DNA from: JBDHZU01 sp039812085
Lineage (GTDB): Bacteria > Actinomycetota > Actinomycetes > S36-B12 > UBA10799
Direction of reading: 5' to 3'
Assembly: GCA_039812085.1 (NCBI GenBank)
Contig: JBDHZU010000112.1
Span: 1 to 6,610, forward strand
DNA length: 6,610 nucleotides
Made by a program: the position numbers and the translations under genes. The notes beneath the pieces were generated by a model. It was not told where the DNA came from and searched no databases. It worked only from the letters and a program-made list of their open reading frames with translations. Below, piece after piece: positions 5,036 through 6,610 of the stretch (the first letter of the stretch is position 1; the number at the start of each line of letters is the position of its first letter).

Positions 5036-6259
5036 TCAGCAATAGGTGTCATGCCAACGACTGACTGATCCATCAGTCAGACAAGCGATCTGGTCTATTA
5101 CCACTCGACGTCGCTCGGCATCGTTCGCTGCTTGATCCCATAGCTCGGCGAAGATGACATCAAGGGATTCCGGCGCTCGCATGGTGACGGCATGGACAAG
5201 GTCAGCCAATCCCTCTCGTTGGCGCCGGTACTCGACTTCGGCGTTTTCGCGTTGGAAGACGAACAGGTTGGACAGCGCCTTAAGCACCGAGACCTCGTGC
5301 CGTTTGTCTGCCTCAATAGTGAGGTCGCCGTCGAATCGGGTCAGGGGCGCATCTCCGTGGATGGCGCGCGTTGCGTCATAGGCCGATCGAACAAACCGAC
5401 CAATGAGATAACTCGTCATTGCCTTAAGCGAGCGCAGACCGGCTGCCGTCTGGTCAAACTCGTCCGACCAGACCGGCAAAGTGATGATGCGATCTAGTGC
5501 AGCGGATAGTTCTTCGATGGAGGTTTCTGGTTCGTACCAATCCTTCGCAAGCTCACACACGGCAGCACGTTCAGCCGGTGAATGCACGACACGAAGGTCA
5601 AGGTGTCCGGCATGTACGCCGTCTTCCACATCGTGCACGGAATACGCCACGTCATCTGACCAGTCCATTACCTGCGCTTCGATGCAGCGACGACCTTCGA
5701 CAGCGCCTTGCCGGACCCAGTCGAAGATGGGTCGATCATCCGCGTAGGTATTGAACTTGGGTGTTCCTGAGCGCCGAGGCCACGGGTATTTGATGACTCC
5801 GTCCAAACTGGCCCGAGTCAGGTTCAAACCAACCGACTGTCCATCCGAATCAACCGCCTTGGTTTCCAGCCTGGTCAACAATCGGAAGCTCTGCGCATTG
5901 CCCTCGAAGCCACCGATGTCTGCGCACAACTCATCCAGCGCTTGTTCCCCGTTGTGACCGAAAGGCGGATGACCCAAGTCGTGCGCCAGTGCGGCGGTAT
6001 CGGCCAAATCCGGATCAGTTCCCAGCGCACTGCCCAGTTCTCGGGCGATTTGGGCGACCTCCAACGTGTGCGTCAATCGAGTGCGCAGAAAGTCTGACTC
6101 CCCCGCCCGCACAACTTGGGTTTTCTGTGCGAGTCGACGCAGCCCAGCAGAATGAAGCACTCGGGCACGATCTCGACCAAACGGCGTTCGACCCGTGCGG
6201 GATGTCGGTTCATCGACGTAGCGCTGCTCATCGACATCGGAGTAGTGGGAGGACGACAC
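5036..6259 (-). CDS. dgt: Deoxyguanosinetriphosphate triphosphohydrolase-like protein (HD domain)
   Basis: A 407-residue member of the dGTPase-like family, which hydrolyses dNTPs to deoxynucleosides and triphosphate and so adjusts dNTP pools. The conserved opening TPFGRDRARVLHSAGLRRLA (25-44) and KTQVV precede the HD domain. Metal ligands are His64 (RLTHTLEVAQ), His93-Asp94 (ALAHDLGHPPFGHNGE) and an Asp of DWSDDVAYSVHDVED (199-213, Asp202 or 203). Length suits the roughly 380-420 residue branch rather than the 505-residue E. coli Dgt. Substrate range among such proteins varies, so strict dGTP specificity is not implied. The GTG start is forced: the codon just before it in the same frame is the TAG of the upstream DUF218 gene, and no other start codon lies nearby. 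No Shine-Dalgarno is seen, suggesting translation by re-initiation after the upstream gene. The gene ends 3 bp from the convergent PLP-enzyme gene and carries a strong palindrome in its last codons. Confidence 0.95.
   Translation of the reverse strand: MSSSHYSDVDEQRYVDEPTSRTGRTPFGRDRARVLHSAGLRRLAQKTQVVRAGESDFLRTRLTHTLEVAQIARELGSALGTDPDLADTAALAHDLGHPPFGHNGEQALDELCADIGGFEGNAQSFRLLTRLETKAVDSDGQSVGLNLTRASLDGVIKYPWPRRSGTPKFNTYADDRPIFDWVRQGAVEGRRCIEAQVMDWSDDVAYSVHDVEDGVHAGHLDLRVVHSPAERAAVCELAKDWYEPETSIEELSAALDRIITLPVWSDEFDQTAAGLRSLKAMTSYLIGRFVRSAYDATRAIHGDAPLTRFDGDLTIEADKRHEVSVLKALSNLFVFQRENAEVEYRRQREGLADLVHAVTMRAPESLDVIFAELWDQAANDAERRRVVIDQIACLTDGSVSRWHDTYC
5061..5080. terminator. Perfect palindrome / possible bidirectional terminator in the 3' end of dgt
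   Basis: CTGACTGAT (5061-5069) and ATCAGTCAG (5072-5080) are perfect inverted repeats with a 2-bp centre; as RNA this gives an 8-bp stem with a TCCA tetraloop. It begins 28 bp after the stop of the PLP-enzyme gene, the expected place for its terminator, and is read through in dgt codons for LTDGSVS. There is no T-run on either side, so termination would be of the U-less kind. It could also be an operator or a chance result of codon choice. Confidence 0.4.
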
Positions 6260-6610
6260 CTACGGATTCACCACGCGCTTCACCGACCACTGATCAAACA
6301 GTTCGAACACGAGGTATCCCGCTGTCTCCCGCAACGTGTATTGCTGCGTGATGGCGGTGCCGTCACCGGCAACTGTTGGGTTGGTCGAGACATCGAGCCC
6401 CAGCCGAGTGGCGATGGCTTTGCTACGAGCCATATGAACCGGGTCGGAAACTAACGTGATGGAGGTCCAGCCTTCGCGCTCGGCAAGCGCAGCGACATCC
6501 TGCATGCTGTCTAACGTATTGCTGCCTGCCTTGATCGCGGTGACCTTGGACGAATCAACACCCTGCTCAATCAGCCACTGTCGTCCTGCACCGGCTTCGG
6601 TATAACGATC
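6260..6610 (-). CDS. DUF218 / YdcF-family protein, C-terminal part (start outside window)
   Basis: The open frame continues without interruption to the right edge (116 codons plus TAG at 6262-6260), so an apparent ATG at 6505 is internal and the true start lies outside. The visible part has the second half of the DUF218 (YdcF/SanA/ElyC) fold: YTEAGAGRQWLIEQGVDSSK, then SNTLDSMQDVA (the conserved S-x-T near the active pocket), SITLVSDPVHMARSKAIA (conserved 'TS..H..R' strand-helix) and RLGLDV. Members of this family include envelope-related proteins, several with an N-terminal membrane anchor, but their biochemical activity is poorly defined, and any anchor here would be off the window. The last codon before the stop is followed directly by the dgt GTG in the same frame, so the two genes very probably form one transcript. 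Confidence 0.88.
   Translation of the reverse strand, partial: DRYTEAGAGRQWLIEQGVDSSKVTAIKAGSNTLDSMQDVAALAEREGWTSITLVSDPVHMARSKAIATRLGLDVSTNPTVAGDGTAITQQYTLRETAGYLVFELFDQWSVKRVVNP

Noticed and set aside
6260..6505. Separate small 81-residue gene starting at ATG 6505
   Set aside because: The frame is open to the window edge, and the upstream codons encode further conserved DUF218 sequence, so this ATG is internal.
1..6610. Defence system, CRISPR array, transposon or toxin-antitoxin module
   Set aside because: No direct-repeat array, transposase motif, terminal inverted repeats or small paired genes were seen; the genes are mainly housekeeping or ordinary metabolic.

Overview
The window looks like chromosomal DNA of an actinobacterium (Actinomycetota) with moderately high GC (mid to high 50s percent by eye, not computed). 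This rests on the actinobacterial look of DnaG and of the dGTPase-like protein, the conserved actinobacterial-type small protein directly behind dnaG, the frequent GTG starts, and a tRNA gene without an encoded CCA. I cannot assign a genus. GC is lower than in Streptomyces or Mycobacterium, so a freshwater or marine actinobacterial lineage is possible, but that is inference.

Layout, left to right. (1) Positions 3-164 carry the C-terminal part of a helix-turn-helix protein (+). Its last 12 codons lie antisense to a tRNA-Asn(GUU) gene at 126-198 (-). (2) A divergent pair follows: an NAD(P)-binding NmrA/BVR-B-like oxidoreductase (-) and a HxlR-family repressor (+). A good sigma70-like promoter and a small palindrome lie between them, the same arrangement as the E. 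coli qorB/ytfH pair. (3) On the minus strand, dnaG (primase) is followed, with a one-base TGATG overlap, by a conserved 168-residue protein of unknown function. That protein ends tail to tail with hxlR, sharing 4 bp. (4) A class V aminotransferase-fold PLP enzyme (+) starts head to head with dnaG, about 32 bp apart. It ends 3 bp from the end of dgt. (5) On the minus strand, a DUF218/YdcF-family protein (cut by the window edge) is followed directly by dgt, an HD-domain dGTPase-like protein. The TAG of the first and the GTG of the second are consecutive codons in one frame.

Functionally the core is nucleotide and DNA metabolism: Dgt hydrolyses dNTPs and DnaG makes primers. In many actinobacteria dgt and dnaG are direct neighbours on one strand (recalled for M. 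tuberculosis, not checked). Here a PLP-enzyme gene on the other strand sits between them, so dnaG needs its own promoter. The oxidoreductase/HxlR pair is a self-contained regulated cassette between tRNA-Asn and the dnaG operon. Almost no DNA is free of genes: the longest gap, between the oxidoreductase and hxlR, is 129 bp.

I found no CRISPR array, IS element, toxin-antitoxin pair, recognisable defence system or other clearly undescribed system. The most useful observations concern small-scale architecture: the antisense overlap with the tRNA, the stop-start junction between the DUF218 gene and dgt, the promoter/operator overlap, the palindrome inside the 3' end of dgt, and the non-cysteine residue in the PLP enzyme.
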